A stretch of DNA of 61,711 bases from Paenimyroides baculatum (GCF_008629655.1 NZ_VWSG01000015.1:1-61711), one strand, 5' to 3'. Positions 27,467-37,436 are shown, counted from the stretch's first letter. The notes: generated by a model from the sequence alone, not told the origin. Numbers and translations: made by a program.

Positions 27467-28291
27467 CTATAACTTAAAAGTAATAATAGATCTTGGCGAA
27501 TGGTTCATTAAATCTTCGCTGATGCTTCCGTTTAACAATCGGGCAAAACCTTTTCTGCCGTGTGTTCCCATTGCAATTAAATCGGCGTTAACGCGTTCTG
27601 CAAAATTTAAAATTCCTTTTTCAATATCTAAATCGTTGTAGATAGAAAATTCGTAATTGTCTAAATTATATTGTTTTAAAAACTCGTGCGCCATTGCTTC
27701 TGCAACATGAGTTGGTTTAAAATTATTCGGCGTATTCACCATTAAAAAGTGCGGAGTAGATCCGTTTAATTTTAAGAAATCAACAATTTTTTGAAAACCT
27801 TTTGCAGTTTCTTCTGTAAAATCGTTTGCAAAAACAACTTTGTCAAAACTCACTTCGGTTTCGTCTCCTTTAATTGCCAATACCGGAATGTTCGATGTAC
27901 GGATTACTTTTTCAGTGTTCGATCCTATAAACAATTCCTTAAAACCGCTGGCACCATGCGATCCCATTACAATTAAATCAATATTGTTGGCTTTTGCAAC
28001 TTCGGTAACTTCGTCAAAAGTACGCCCTAATTTTAAAATCTGTGAAACGTTTAAACCGCTTAATTCTTCAGATAACGATGCTTGTGATAATTTAGCTTCG
28101 GCATGTTCTTTAAAAAACATAATTTCAGGCAGGTCGTAACCCGGTTGAATCATGTCCATAGTTTCGTGCGGCAAATCAATTATATGTAATAAAATAATTT
28201 CAGCGCTCGATTTTCTTGCAATACCAGCAGCAGCTCTTAAGGCAATATGTGCTTGTTCAGAAAAATCAGTAGGTACTAAAATCTTTTTCAT
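27467..28291 (-). CDS. Universal stress protein, tandem two-domain
   Basis: 274 residues with two Usp domains. Domain 1 starts MKKILVPTDFSEQAHIALRA and has the ATP-binding loop VMGSHGASGFKELFIGSNTE. Domain 2 (about 150-274) ends with AMGTHGRKGFARLLNGSISE. Both loops keep the G-x2-G-x9-G pattern, so both may bind ATP. It diverges from the rimP operon. Cytosolic stress-resistance role by family. Confidence 0.92.
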   Translation of the reverse strand: MKKILVPTDFSEQAHIALRAAAGIARKSSAEIILLHIIDLPHETMDMIQPGYDLPEIMFFKEHAEAKLSQASLSEELSGLNVSQILKLGRTFDEVTEVAKANNIDLIVMGSHGASGFKELFIGSNTEKVIRTSNIPVLAIKGDETEVSFDKVVFANDFTEETAKGFQKIVDFLKLNGSTPHFLMVNTPNNFKPTHVAEAMAHEFLKQYNLDNYEFSIYNDLDIEKGILNFAERVNADLIAMGTHGRKGFARLLNGSISEDLMNHSPRSIITFKL

Positions 28292-28393
28292 CTTGTATGG
28301 TTTATTAGGTTAATAAATGTTTGTGTTAATTTTATAAATATACTTATAATATTCAGAAATAACCAAAAAAATCAATTACTTAAATAAAATTTG

Positions 28394-28401
28394 TATATTT
28401 G
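28394..28401 (+). promoter_or_regulatory. -7 element of the rimP-nusA-infB promoter
   Basis: TATATTTG fits the Bacteroidota TAnnTTTG box. A good TTG at the usual distance upstream was not found. Transcription would start near 28407, giving a leader of about 60 nt that contains the next hairpin. Confidence 0.5.
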
Positions 28402-28430
28402 CAAAGTTATTTATTGTTAAACTAAATAAT

Positions 28431-28457
28431 GAGGGGACATAATTGTCCCCTCTTTTT
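28431..28457 (+). promoter_or_regulatory. Attenuator-like hairpin in the rimP leader
   Basis: Perfect 8-bp GAGGGGAC / GTCCCCTC stem followed by TTTTTATAC. It is a textbook intrinsic terminator shape but lies between the promoter and the rimP ATG (28467), with no upstream plus-strand gene to end. glyS has its own terminator almost 1 kb earlier. Confidence 0.65.
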
Positions 28458-28466
28458 ATACAAAAG

Positions 28467-28934
28467 ATGGATTTTAAAAGTAAAGTTAAAGATTTATTAG
28501 AAGAAGGTTTGGCAGAACATCCAGAGCTTTTTTTGATAGATTTTTCTATTTCGGCAGATTATAAGATTTCTGTAGTAATTGATGGCGACCACGGTGTTGT
28601 GCTGCAAGACTGTATTGATGTTAGCCGCAGCATAGAACACAATTTAGACCGCGAAGAGCAGGATTTTTCTTTAGAAGTAGCTTCGGCTGGTGCAACCGCA
28701 CCGTTAAAATTCCCACGACAGTATAGAAAAAACATTGGTAGAACTATTGAAGTTACTACCGATGACGACAATAAAATAGAAGCCAAGTTGATTGATGCCA
28801 ACGAAGAAGCTGTAAAATTAGAATGGAAAGCACGCGAACCTAAAAAAATAGGCAAGGGTAAAGAAACCGTTGTTAAAAACGCTGAAATTCCGTACATTAG
28901 CATCAAAAAAGCAGTAGTAGTTATATCATTTTAA
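28467..28934 (+). CDS. rimP: Ribosome maturation factor RimP
   Basis: 155 residues from the ATG at 28467 ([20 protein letters not shown]). The upstream TTG start would lie inside the terminator-like stem and is rejected. The N-terminal domain has the family pattern [20 protein letters not shown] and [20 protein letters not shown]. RimP assists 30S maturation. First gene of rimP-nusA-infB; the nusA start follows after 19 bases. Confidence 0.93.
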   Translation: MDFKSKVKDLLEEGLAEHPELFLIDFSISADYKISVVIDGDHGVVLQDCIDVSRSIEHNLDREEQDFSLEVASAGATAPLKFPRQYRKNIGRTIEVTTDDDNKIEAKLIDANEEAVKLEWKAREPKKIGKGKETVVKNAEIPYISIKKAVVVISF

Positions 28935-28953
28935 AAAAAATACAGATAATTTC

Positions 28954-30198
28954 ATGGATAATATTGCATTAATTGATTCGTTCTCTGAATTTAAAGATTT
29001 TAAACATATTGACAGAGTTACCCTTATGGCAATTTTAGAAGATGTTTTTAGAAATGCATTGAAAAAAAGATTTGGGTCAGACGATAATTTCGACATCATC
29101 ATTAATCCTGACAAAGGAGATATGGAGATTTGGAGAAACAGAATCGTTGTTGCCAATGGTGAGGTTGAAGACGAAAACTCTGAAATTTCATTAAAAGAAG
29201 CACAAAAAATTGAACCAGATTTTGAAGTGGGCGAAGAAGTTTCTGAAGAAGTTAAATTGTTTCAATTAGGTCGTCGTGCAATATTGGCATTGCGTCAAAA
29301 CCTAATCACAAAAATTCAAGAACACGACAGTACCAATCTTTACAAACAATTTAAAGACATGGTGAACGAGATATATGCAGCCGAAGTAAGCCACGTGCGT
29401 CCTAAAGCAGTTATATTGATCGATGAAAACAATAAAGAAATCATTTTACCTAAAGAGAAACAAATCCCATCAGATTATTTCAAAAAAGGCGAAACGGTTA
29501 AAGGAATTATCGAAAGTGTTGAATTGAAAGGCAATAAGCCGCAAATCATCATGAGCAGAACATCGGAATTGTTCTTGGAAAAATTGTTCGAACAAGAAAT
29601 TCCTGAAATTGCAGACGGTATAATTACCATTCACAAGGTAGTGCGTATTCCTGGCGAAAAAGCAAAAGTAGCTGTAGACAGTTACAACGAAAATATTGAT
29701 GCAGTTGGTGCCTGCGTAGGTGTAAAAGGATCTCGTATTCATGGAATTGTTCGCGAATTAGGAAACGAAAACATCGACGTTATTAACTACACAAGCAATG
29801 TAGAATTATATATTCAACGTGCATTAAGCCCAGCAAGAATAAACAATATATCAATAAACGAAACAAGCAAACGTGCAAATGTTTTGTTAGATATCAGCGA
29901 AGTTTCAAAAGCAATTGGTAAAGGCGGTCAAAACATTAAATTGGCAAGTTTACTAACTGGTTACGAAATAGACGTGATAAGAGAAGGAACACAGGTTTTA
30001 GAAGAAGACGACGTTGAGTTGCGCGAGTTCTCAGATGAAATCGATGCGTGGGTAATCGATGAATTTGTAAAAATTGGTTTAGATACAGCAAAAAGCGTAT
30101 TAAAACACAGTGTAAGCGAATTGGTCCGAAGAACAGATTTAGAAGAAGAAACAGTAGAAGATGTTTTGAACATTTTAAGTGCTGAATTTGAAGACTAA
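28954..30198 (+). CDS. nusA: Transcription termination/antitermination factor NusA
   Basis: 414 residues. The N-terminal RNAP-binding domain, an S1 domain (about 130-200, KGETVKGIIESVELKGNKPQ) and two KH domains are visible: GACVGVKGSRIHGIVRELGN and GKGGQNIKLASLLTGYE. C-terminal acidic repeats of the E. coli type are absent, as is normal in Bacteroidota. It modulates pausing and termination, and could act back on the leader hairpin before rimP. Confidence 0.95.
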   Translation: MDNIALIDSFSEFKDFKHIDRVTLMAILEDVFRNALKKRFGSDDNFDIIINPDKGDMEIWRNRIVVANGEVEDENSEISLKEAQKIEPDFEVGEEVSEEVKLFQLGRRAILALRQNLITKIQEHDSTNLYKQFKDMVNEIYAAEVSHVRPKAVILIDENNKEIILPKEKQIPSDYFKKGETVKGIIESVELKGNKPQIIMSRTSELFLEKLFEQEIPEIADGIITIHKVVRIPGEKAKVAVDSYNENIDAVGACVGVKGSRIHGIVRELGNENIDVINYTSNVELYIQRALSPARINNISINETSKRANVLLDISEVSKAIGKGGQNIKLASLLTGYEIDVIREGTQVLEEDDVELREFSDEIDAWVIDEFVKIGLDTAKSVLKHSVSELVRRTDLEEETVEDVLNILSAEFED

Positions 30199-30251
30199 TT
30201 AAACACACTAGAACAACAACACAACGCACAAAAATATACTAAAAGGATCGT

Positions 30252-33200
30252 ATGTCTGAAAATAGAATAATAAGAATAAACAAAGTTTTAAGAGAATTAA
30301 ATATTTCTCTCGATAGAGCCGTGGAATTTTTGAAGACCAAGGGCTTTGAAATTGAGGCCTCTCCGAACGCAAAAATTTCAGACGCAGAATACACTGCGTT
30401 AGATAAGCAGTTTTCGGCAGATAAAGGGAAGAAAGAAGCTTCGAAAGAAGTGAGTGAAGAAAAAAAGAAAGAAAAAGAAGAATTGCGTTTAGAACGCGAG
30501 CAGGAAGACAAGCGTAAAAAAGAAGAAGACGAAAAGCGTAAAAGAGAAGAAGAAAAACGTAAGAAGGAAGAAGACGACAAACGTAAAAAAGAAGAAGACG
30601 AAAAACGCGAGCAAGAAGTTATAAAAGCTAAAGCTGCTAAAGTATCTTCTATAAAAACAGTTGGTAAAATTGATTTAGATGCAAATTCTAAAAAAGCACC
30701 GACTGCCGATTCTAAAAATTCTTCAGAAGACAAAAAAGAACCTTTAAGTGCATCAAACAATACTGCCGATAAAGCAGAAAAAACAGCACCTGCTGCAGTA
30801 AAAGCAGACGCGCAGTCTAAACCGAAACCGGCTCCTAAACAAGAAGCAGAAAAAACGGAAAAACCTGCACAAGAAACGCAGAAAGAAACACCGGCTGAAA
30901 CAGACAAACCGGTACAGAAAGCTGTAGAATCAACAGAAAATAAGTCAGAAGCAACTTCTACTGAAGAAAGCGCAGAATCTGAAATCATAAAAACAAACTA
31001 CCAAAAACTTTCGGGAACTACCTTTACAGGTCAAAAAATTGATTTATCTCAATTCAACAAACCTAAAAAGAAAAAAGAAGAGCCTAAGAAAGATGGTGCA
31101 AAACCAGGTGGCGCAAACAATAACGCAGCAAACAACAAAAACAAACGCAAGCGTATTGAAAAACCAGGTACGCCGGGAACACCAGGTGCACCAGGTAATA
31201 ATGCCAATAAACCAGGTACACCAGGACAAGGTGGTCAAAACCGTCCGGGTCAGCCAGGTCAAAACCGTGGTGGTCAAGGTGGAAATTCTAAATTCCCTAA
31301 CAACCGCAACAATGCAGGCGGAAACAAAAATTTTGGAAACAGAAACCAACCGGTTGTAAAAGTTGAGCCTACAGACGAGGAAGTAAAAAACCAAATCAAA
31401 GAAACGTTAGAGCGTTTACAAGGAAAACAAAACAAATCAAAAACAGCGAAATATCGTAAAGATAAACGTGAACTTCACCGTAAAAAAGAAGAAGAAGCAC
31501 GTGCTGACGATGATTTAAAAATATTAAAAGTTACCGAATTCGTAACAGTTGGTGAAGTTGCCACAATGATGAACGTGCCAATTACACAGGTAATCGGAAC
31601 ATGTATGTCGTTAGGTATCATGGTTACCATGAACCAGCGTTTAGATGCTGAAACATTAACCATTGTTGCAGATGAATTTGGATACGAAGTACAGTTTACA
31701 ACTGCCGATATCGAAGAATCTATTGTAGAGGATGTTGATAGCCCGGAAGATTTACTACCACGCGCACCAATTGTAACGGTGATGGGTCACGTAGATCACG
31801 GTAAAACATCGTTACTGGATTATGTTCGTAAAGCAAACGTAATTGCAGGTGAATCTGGTGGAATCACGCAACACATTGGTGCTTACGGAGTAACTTTAGA
31901 TAGTGGACAAAGAATTACCTTCTTAGATACACCGGGTCACGAGGCATTTACCGCAATGCGTGCACGTGGAGCTCAGGTTACCGATATCGCAATTATTGTA
32001 GTTGCTGCCGATGATGATATTATGCCACAAACAAAAGAGGCTATTGCGCACGCACAAGCAGCAGGTGTGCCTATTATTTTCGCAATTAATAAGGTAGATA
32101 AGCAAACGGCGAATCCTGAGAAAATTAAAGAGAAATTAGCAGGTATGAACTTCCTTGTTGAATCATGGGGAGGAACGTATCAGTCACAAGATATTTCGGC
32201 AAAATTCGGACAAGGTGTTCCTGAATTGTTAGAAAAAGTATTGTTAGAGGCAGAGATGTTAGAGTTGAAAGCAAATCCTAACAAAGCAGCTGTAGGTACC
32301 GTTGTAGAAGCGTTCTTGGATAAAGGTCGTGGATATGTATCAACAATCTTGGTTCAAAGCGGAACGTTGAAAATCGGAGATTACTTGTTAGCAGGTAAAA
32401 ATCACGGTAAAATTAAAGCAATGCACGATGAACGCGGAAACTCTGTAAAAGAGGCAGGTCCTTCTCGTCCTATATCAATTTTAGGATTAGACGGTGCGCC
32501 AACAGCAGGTGACAAGTTCAATGTATTCGAAGACGAGCGTGAAGCAAAAGCAATCGCAGCAAAACGTACACAATTAATCCGTGAGCAGTCGGTTCGTGCA
32601 CAACGTCATATCACGTTGGCAGAAATTGGTCGCCGTATTGCTTTAGGTGAATTTAAAGAATTGAACATCATCTTAAAAGGAGACGTAGATGGATCGGTAG
32701 AAGCGTTATCAGACTCGTTCTCTAAATTATCAACAGACGAAATTCAAATCAACATTATCCACAAAGGTGTAGGTGCAATTACCGAATCTGATGTATTGTT
32801 GGCTTCGGCTTCTGATGCGATCATTATTGGTTTCAACGTACGTCCAATGGGTAATGCCAAAACAATTGCAGACAAAGAAGAAATCGATATCAAAACATAC
32901 TCGATTATTTACGACGCAATTGATGATATTAAAGATGCAATGGAAGGAATGTTGTCACCGGAATTGAAAGAAGAAATCACCGGAACAGCAGAAATTCGTC
33001 AAACTTTCAAAATATCTAAAGTTGGAACAATTGCAGGATGTATGGTTACAGATGGTAAAATCTTCCGTAACTCTAAAATCCGCTTAATTCGTGAAGGCGT
33101 TGTAATTTACACAGGTGTTCTTGATGCGTTAAAACGTTTTAAAGACGATGTAAAAGAGGTTTCTAAAGGATACGATTGTGGTATTCAGATTAAAAACTAC

Positions 33201-33269
33201 AACGATATTAAAGAATACGATATTATTGAAGGATTCCAAGAAGTTGAAGTTAAGAAAACTTTGAAATAA
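30252..33269 (+). CDS. infB: Translation initiation factor IF-2
   Basis: 1005 residues. An IF2-N segment ([20 protein letters not shown]) is followed by a Lys/Glu-rich helical stretch (about 55-130) and a Pro/Gly/Asn-rich flexible stretch (about 275-375). The G domain has [15 protein letters not shown] (P-loop), [20 protein letters not shown] and NKVD. C-terminal domains II-IV are complete. It delivers initiator tRNA to the 30S subunit. The repetitive low-complexity N part creates long antisense open frames that are not genes. Confidence 0.96.
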   Translation: MSENRIIRINKVLRELNISLDRAVEFLKTKGFEIEASPNAKISDAEYTALDKQFSADKGKKEASKEVSEEKKKEKEELRLEREQEDKRKKEEDEKRKREEEKRKKEEDDKRKKEEDEKREQEVIKAKAAKVSSIKTVGKIDLDANSKKAPTADSKNSSEDKKEPLSASNNTADKAEKTAPAAVKADAQSKPKPAPKQEAEKTEKPAQETQKETPAETDKPVQKAVESTENKSEATSTEESAESEIIKTNYQKLSGTTFTGQKIDLSQFNKPKKKKEEPKKDGAKPGGANNNAANNKNKRKRIEKPGTPGTPGAPGNNANKPGTPGQGGQNRPGQPGQNRGGQGGNSKFPNNRNNAGGNKNFGNRNQPVVKVEPTDEEVKNQIKETLERLQGKQNKSKTAKYRKDKRELHRKKEEEARADDDLKILKVTEFVTVGEVATMMNVPITQVIGTCMSLGIMVTMNQRLDAETLTIVADEFGYEVQFTTADIEESIVEDVDSPEDLLPRAPIVTVMGHVDHGKTSLLDYVRKANVIAGESGGITQHIGAYGVTLDSGQRITFLDTPGHEAFTAMRARGAQVTDIAIIVVAADDDIMPQTKEAIAHAQAAGVPIIFAINKVDKQTANPEKIKEKLAGMNFLVESWGGTYQSQDISAKFGQGVPELLEKVLLEAEMLELKANPNKAAVGTVVEAFLDKGRGYVSTILVQSGTLKIGDYLLAGKNHGKIKAMHDERGNSVKEAGPSRPISILGLDGAPTAGDKFNVFEDEREAKAIAAKRTQLIREQSVRAQRHITLAEIGRRIALGEFKELNIILKGDVDGSVEALSDSFSKLSTDEIQINIIHKGVGAITESDVLLASASDAIIIGFNVRPMGNAKTIADKEEIDIKTYSIIYDAIDDIKDAMEGMLSPELKEEITGTAEIRQTFKISKVGTIAGCMVTDGKIFRNSKIRLIREGVVIYTGVLDALKRFKDDVKEVSKGYDCGIQIKNYNDIKEYDIIEGFQEVEVKKTLK

Positions 33270-33291
33270 TAGAATTTACATTAAATAGATA

Positions 33292-33318
33292 AAAAGGAGT
33301 CGTAAGGCTCCTTTTGTC
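33292..33318 (+). terminator. Terminator of rimP-nusA-infB
   Basis: AAAAGGAG / CTCCTTTT stem followed by TGTCATTTTG, about 23 bases after infB. Confidence 0.65.
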
Positions 33319-33409
33319 ATTTTGACAGATTTTGAACCGATGCAATTGTTTGGCTTAAAGTTTGATTGAATCTAACAAATAAATACGCATACATTAAAAA
33401 AACAGAATT

Positions 33410-34084
33410 ATGGGATTATTATTAATGGGAATCATTATGCTTGCCAGCTGGTTAGTTGGTTGGCAGCTAAAAAATAAATTTGAGAAATATTCAAAAGTTC
33501 ATTTAAGAAACGGAATGAGCGGTGCAGAGATTGCAACAAAAATGCTGCACGACCACGGAATTTATGATGTAAAAGTTATTTCTACACCAGGTAGATTAAC
33601 CGATCATTACAACCCAATGGACAAAACCGTTAACTTAAGTGAAGCAGTGTATAATCAGCGCAATGCAGCCGCTGCAGCCGTAGCCGCACACGAGGTAGGG
33701 CATGCTGTACAGCACGCAACCGCTTACAGCTGGTTAACCATGCGTTCTAAATTGGTGCCTGTGGTAAATATCGCATCACGCTTTATTTCAATCACTTTAA
33801 TTGGTGGTATTTTGTTGCTTAACACATTTCCTCAATTATTACTTATCGGTATCGTGTTGTTTGCATTAACCACTGTATTTTCAATTATAACGTTACCGGT
33901 TGAATACGACGCAAGTAACCGTGCGTTAAAATGGCTGGAAACTAAAAATATGGTTACAAGAGAAGAGTATGCAGGTGCATCAGATTCATTAAAATGGGCA
34001 GCACGTACGTATGTTGTAGCAGCGTTGTCATCAATCGGAACACTACTATACTATTTAATGATTTATATGGGAAGAAGAGAATAA
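33410..34084 (+). CDS. Membrane zinc metallopeptidase (YugP-like)
   Basis: 224 residues. An N-terminal hydrophobic segment (MGLLLMGIIMLASWLVGWQL) is followed by the zinc motif HEVGH (H94, E95, H98) in AVAAHEVGHAVQHATAYSW. Two further hydrophobic segments lie at about 130-165 and a last one near 205. DASNRALKWLETKN probably holds a further ligand region. Matches the Zn_peptidase_2 family; substrate unknown. Single gene with strong terminator. Confidence 0.9.
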   Translation: MGLLLMGIIMLASWLVGWQLKNKFEKYSKVHLRNGMSGAEIATKMLHDHGIYDVKVISTPGRLTDHYNPMDKTVNLSEAVYNQRNAAAAAVAAHEVGHAVQHATAYSWLTMRSKLVPVVNIASRFISITLIGGILLLNTFPQLLLIGIVLFALTTVFSIITLPVEYDASNRALKWLETKNMVTREEYAGASDSLKWAARTYVVAALSSIGTLLYYLMIYMGRRE

Positions 34085-34112
34085 CAAAAAAGCGAGCATC
34101 TGCTCGCTTTTT
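34085..34112. terminator. Bidirectional terminator
   Basis: AAAAAAGCGAGCA / TGCTCGCTTTTTT perfect stem with a 2-base nominal loop, between convergent genes. Confidence 0.9.
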
Positions 34113-34118
34113 TGTTTA

Positions 34119-35462
34119 TTAAAACCAAGGTTTCTTATTAAGAATGTAGGTGTCATAGAAATCATTATCGGTCTTTGTAAGATAAATTATCCCTTCAATC
34201 AAACCAATAGCAAATCCTACTAACAACATGTAATATCCTATAAAAATACACATGGTGTAGCCTACCAAACCTAAAACCAATAGCAGAATACCTTCGGTAG
34301 TATATCCTAAAACAAATTTATGAACACCGATATGTCCTAAAACGATTGCCAAAACACCCGCAAGTATTTTTTTATTGTACGCCTCTTGATTATATTGATT
34401 TGGCTGATGATTTTTATACTGATTATAGTTCTGTGAGGTGTTGTTGTTTGTTGATCCTGTATGCCATTTTTCCTCTTTTTGATCTATTGAATTCGCATAT
34501 TCTATTTTTGAAGCTTTACGATCTGTACTGAAATTAGCAATTATTTTATCAACAATAACCTGCGCCAGTTTTTCTTTGCTTTCCATTGTCCAGCCTGCAA
34601 TATGGGGCGATAACAATACGTTTTCGGCAGATATCAGATATATGAAAGCATCAGGAAGTTCATTATCTGTAAACATATTTTCGAACGATGATTTTTCGTA
34701 TTCCAATACATCCAATCCTGCACCTTTAATTTTGCCCGATTTTAAAGCATCAACCAAATCATCTGTACAAACCGATTTTCCGCGTGCTGTGTTTATCAAC
34801 CAAAATGATTTTGCAAAACCATTGATAAAATCTTTATTTACGTAATGATGCGTTTCGGGAGTTTCAGGCGTGTGCAAGCTCACAATATCACTGTGCAGTT
34901 GTAAATAATCTAACGAAACCTGCTGTGCATTTGCATCGCCCATGTGCGGTTTAATATCGTAACAAATTACCTTACAGTTAAAGCCTTTTAAACGTTGGGC
35001 AAAGGCTTTTCCCATATTGCCATAACCAATAATACCAACAGTTTTGCCTTCAATTTCAATGCCTCGGTTTTCTTCACGTTTCCAAACACCGTTGCGTACT
35101 TCTTTATCCACGTACGATAATTTGTTTGTAAGGTTTAAAAGCATGCCCAAAGCATGTTCTGCAACGGCAGTTTTGTTACCTTCAGGAGCTGCAATCAGTT
35201 TAATACCTTTTTGTTTGGCATAATCGCAATCGATATTTTCTAATCCGGCACCAACCCTTCCAATGAATTTCAGGTTTGTAGCTGCATCTAAAAAAGCTTT
35301 ATCGATCTTAAATCGGCTACGTAAAACAATACCGTCATACTGATGGATTATTTGTTCAATTGCATCTTTTGGAGCGTAGTAATTTTCATCGTTTTCAAAA
35401 CCTGCAGCTGTTAACTGTTCAATTAGCAACGGATGGTTTTTATCAAGGTGTAATATTTTCAT
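34119..35462 (-). CDS. 2-hydroxyacid dehydrogenase fused to a TM2 domain
   Basis: 447 residues. Residues 1-312 form a complete D-2-hydroxyacid dehydrogenase of the phosphoglycerate dehydrogenase type: IGRVGAGLENIDCD, NAD loop GIIGYGNMGKAFA (146-151 GYGNMG), catalytic R228 in NTARGKS, and H287 in LSPHIAGW. Residues 313-363 are an Asn/Gln-rich linker. Residues 364-447 are a TM2 domain (KKILAGVLAIVLGHIGVHKF, two hydrophobic helices, GYYMLLVGFAIGLIEGIIYL). The linker has no Met, so the TM2 part has no start of its own. This would tether the enzyme to the membrane. Activity on 3-phosphoglycerate is inference. Confidence 0.85.
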   Translation of the reverse strand: MKILHLDKNHPLLIEQLTAAGFENDENYYAPKDAIEQIIHQYDGIVLRSRFKIDKAFLDAATNLKFIGRVGAGLENIDCDYAKQKGIKLIAAPEGNKTAVAEHALGMLLNLTNKLSYVDKEVRNGVWKREENRGIEIEGKTVGIIGYGNMGKAFAQRLKGFNCKVICYDIKPHMGDANAQQVSLDYLQLHSDIVSLHTPETPETHHYVNKDFINGFAKSFWLINTARGKSVCTDDLVDALKSGKIKGAGLDVLEYEKSSFENMFTDNELPDAFIYLISAENVLLSPHIAGWTMESKEKLAQVIVDKIIANFSTDRKASKIEYANSIDQKEEKWHTGSTNNNTSQNYNQYKNHQPNQYNQEAYNKKILAGVLAIVLGHIGVHKFVLGYTTEGILLLVLGLVGYTMCIFIGYYMLLVGFAIGLIEGIIYLTKTDNDFYDTYILNKKPWF

Positions 35463-35550
35463 TTATGTATATAATCTTATTCGGTAAGTGAATTTTATCA
35501 AACTAAATTAGATAAAAATTTCATTAAATCGATTTAAAATAATTTTAAAT

Positions 35551-35576
35551 AAACTTTCATCTTTTTTTGAAAGTTT
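35551..35576. promoter_or_regulatory. Operator-like site 1 (before the GbsR gene)
   Basis: Perfect inverted repeat AAACTTTCA-N8-TGAAAGTTT, 25 bases before the regulator's ATG. The same arms and spacer length recur at 36125-36150. Confidence 0.6.
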
Positions 35577-35601
35577 AAAAACTTTGTTATACATTTGATC
35601 T

Positions 35602-36105
35602 ATGGAATTCAAAGAAGCAAAAAATAAATTTGTACAATCATGGGGAGCTTTAGGTTCGCAATGGGGTATTAATAAAACCATGGCACAGATTCATGCACTG
35701 TTAATGATTTCTACCGAAGCGGTTTCTATGGAAGATATTATGGAAGAATTGCAGATTTCGCGTGGAAATGCTTCTATGAATTTAAGAGCTTTAATGGATT
35801 GGGGAATTGTGTACAAAGAATACAAACCGGGCGAACGAAAAGAGTTTTTTATTGCGGAGAAAGATTTAGACGAATTGGCGGTAAAAATTGCGAAGGAGCG
35901 AAGCAAACGCGAAATTAAACCTGCTTTAAAGGTATTAAAAGAAGTTTCTACCATTAAAACAAATAAGACCGAAGAAGAAAAACACTTTGTAGAGCAAACA
36001 GGTAAATTGTACGATTTTGTTTTAAAAGCCGATAATGTTTTAGATAAAGTAACCGAATATAAAGACAATTGGCTGGCAAAGCTGGTGATTAAAATAATGA
36101 AATAG
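35602..36105 (+). CDS. GbsR/MarR-type transcription regulator
   Basis: 167 residues of the GbsR-like family. The winged helix covers about 20-90: QIHALLMISTEAVSMEDIME, then LQISRGNASMNLRALMDWGI as the recognition region and EYKPGERKEFFIAEKDL as the wing. The C-terminal helices probably dimerise. Matching inverted repeats before this gene and before the next one suggest that it controls both itself and the membrane-protein/epimerase genes that follow. Confidence 0.88.
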   Translation: MEFKEAKNKFVQSWGALGSQWGINKTMAQIHALLMISTEAVSMEDIMEELQISRGNASMNLRALMDWGIVYKEYKPGERKEFFIAEKDLDELAVKIAKERSKREIKPALKVLKEVSTIKTNKTEEEKHFVEQTGKLYDFVLKADNVLDKVTEYKDNWLAKLVIKIMK

Positions 36106-36124
36106 AATTAAAAAAATTTAAACA

Positions 36125-36150
36125 AAACTTTCAAATATTTCTGAAACTTT
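36125..36150. promoter_or_regulatory. Operator-like site 2 (before the 36166 operon)
   Basis: AAACTTTCA-N8-TGAAACTTT, one mismatch between arms and the same 8-base spacer as site 1. It lies 15 bases before the next ATG, where a repressor would block transcription or the start. Confidence 0.58.
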
Positions 36151-36165
36151 AAAATAATTTAAATT

Positions 36166-36516
36166 ATGAAAGCAATTAAAATATTAAATACCATAGCAGT
36201 AGGTATTCCGATTATGCTTATGCTAATAGGAATAATAAAGCAAGATAGTGCAGGTGAATTCATAGGTTATGCATTGTTTTCAACTATGTTCACAGGCTTT
36301 GTTCAAGTGATGCTGGGACTTTCTCTATTGAGAAAATTTCCTGAAAACATTCACTATCAAATCTATATTGTAGCAGTTGTTTTATTCTTTGTGCTATGGT
36401 TCATAGTTCATTCATTTGATCTTTATGATTTTGGTTATTTGCTACTTTGGATACCACCTTGTTTAGCAGTGTATTTATCTATACTGATTTACAGTCGTAC
36501 AAATAATGAATTTTAA
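36166..36516 (+). CDS. Small integral membrane protein
   Basis: 116 residues, almost entirely hydrophobic, with four likely membrane helices (AIKILNTIAVGIPIMLMLIG; ALFSTMFTGFVQVMLGLSLL; IYIVAVVLFFVLWFIVH; YLLLWIPPCLAVYLSILIY). No family recognised. It is first in a tight plus-strand run with an epimerase and two other membrane proteins, 11 bases before the epimerase, and sits directly behind an operator-like site. Confidence 0.7.
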   Translation: MKAIKILNTIAVGIPIMLMLIGIIKQDSAGEFIGYALFSTMFTGFVQVMLGLSLLRKFPENIHYQIYIVAVVLFFVLWFIVHSFDLYDFGYLLLWIPPCLAVYLSILIYSRTNNEF

Positions 36517-36527
36517 GAAAAGAGAAT

Positions 36528-37436
36528 ATGAAAAAAATGGTCATTGCAGCAGGAACCGGTTTTTTAGGAACCGTCTTAATTGATTTTTTTAAAGGATCGT
36601 ATCAAGAAATTATAGTACTAACTCGTGGAAAATCAGAAAAGAAAAATAATATACAGTTTGTTCATTGGAACGCGAATTCGCTGACGGGTTGGGAAGAAGT
36701 ATTGGAAAATGCCGATGTGCTGATAAATTTAGCAGGGAAATCGGTTGATTGCAGATATACTCCAGAAAATAAAGCTACAATACTTTCTTCGCGTATTGAT
36801 AGTACCCGAGTGTTGAATGAAGCGGTCTTGAAGTGTAAAAATCCCCCAAAACATTTTATAAATACATCTACAGCGACTATTTACAGACATTCCGAAGACA
36901 AACAGATGGATGAATATTCAGGCGAAATTGGTGATGATTTTTCTATGAACGTTGCTAAATCGTGGGAAAAGGTATTTTACGAAGTACATACTGATAAAAC
37001 ATTGAAAACGGCTGTTAGAACTTCAATTGTTTTAGGTAAAAATGGCGGTGCATTTATCCCTTTAAAAAGATTAACTCAATTAGGATTTGGAGGGAAGAAC
37101 GGAAGCGGGAATCAATTTGTTAGCTGGATTCATGAATTAGATTTTGCCAGAGCAATCGCTTTTATAATCAATAATAAAATGACAGGAAGCGTCAATGTTG
37201 TTTCACCTAAGCCTGAACGAAATGATGATTTTATGAGGAAACTCCGAAAAGCTGTGGGTATTCCTTTTGGAATTCCTGTTTCTAAAACGCTTTTACAGAT
37301 TGGTGCAAAAATTATTCAAACCGAACCGGAATTGGTTTTGAAAAGTAGAAACGTAATTCCTAAACGCTTAACCGAAAACGGTTTTGTATTTGAATATCAT
37401 GATCTGGAAAAAGCCTTTAAAAATCTGTTGTCATGA
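36528..37436 (+). CDS. TIGR01777 family NAD(P)-binding epimerase
   Basis: 302 residues of extended SDR fold, YfcH-like. The N-terminal nucleotide loop is AAGTGFLGTVLIDFF (a variant GxGFLG). The family markers are DVLINLAGKSVDCRYTPENK, SSRIDSTRVLNEAV and INTSTATIYRHSEDKQMDEY, and the C-terminal DUF1731-like tail is PKRLTENGFVFEYHDLEKAF. The reaction is not established for the family. It overlaps the next membrane gene by 4 bases (ATGA), so it is translationally coupled. Confidence 0.9.
   Translation: MKKMVIAAGTGFLGTVLIDFFKGSYQEIIVLTRGKSEKKNNIQFVHWNANSLTGWEEVLENADVLINLAGKSVDCRYTPENKATILSSRIDSTRVLNEAVLKCKNPPKHFINTSTATIYRHSEDKQMDEYSGEIGDDFSMNVAKSWEKVFYEVHTDKTLKTAVRTSIVLGKNGGAFIPLKRLTQLGFGGKNGSGNQFVSWIHELDFARAIAFIINNKMTGSVNVVSPKPERNDDFMRKLRKAVGIPFGIPVSKTLLQIGAKIIQTEPELVLKSRNVIPKRLTENGFVFEYHDLEKAFKNLLS

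Noticed and set aside
28443..28466. Upstream TTG start extending rimP by eight residues
   Set aside because: The start would lie inside the terminator-like stem and the added residues are not conserved.
30239..30988. Long antisense open frame, Ser/Phe/Ala-rich
   Set aside because: It is the complement of the Lys/Glu-rich repetitive N-terminal part of infB. Composition mirrors that bias and there is no RBS or family match.
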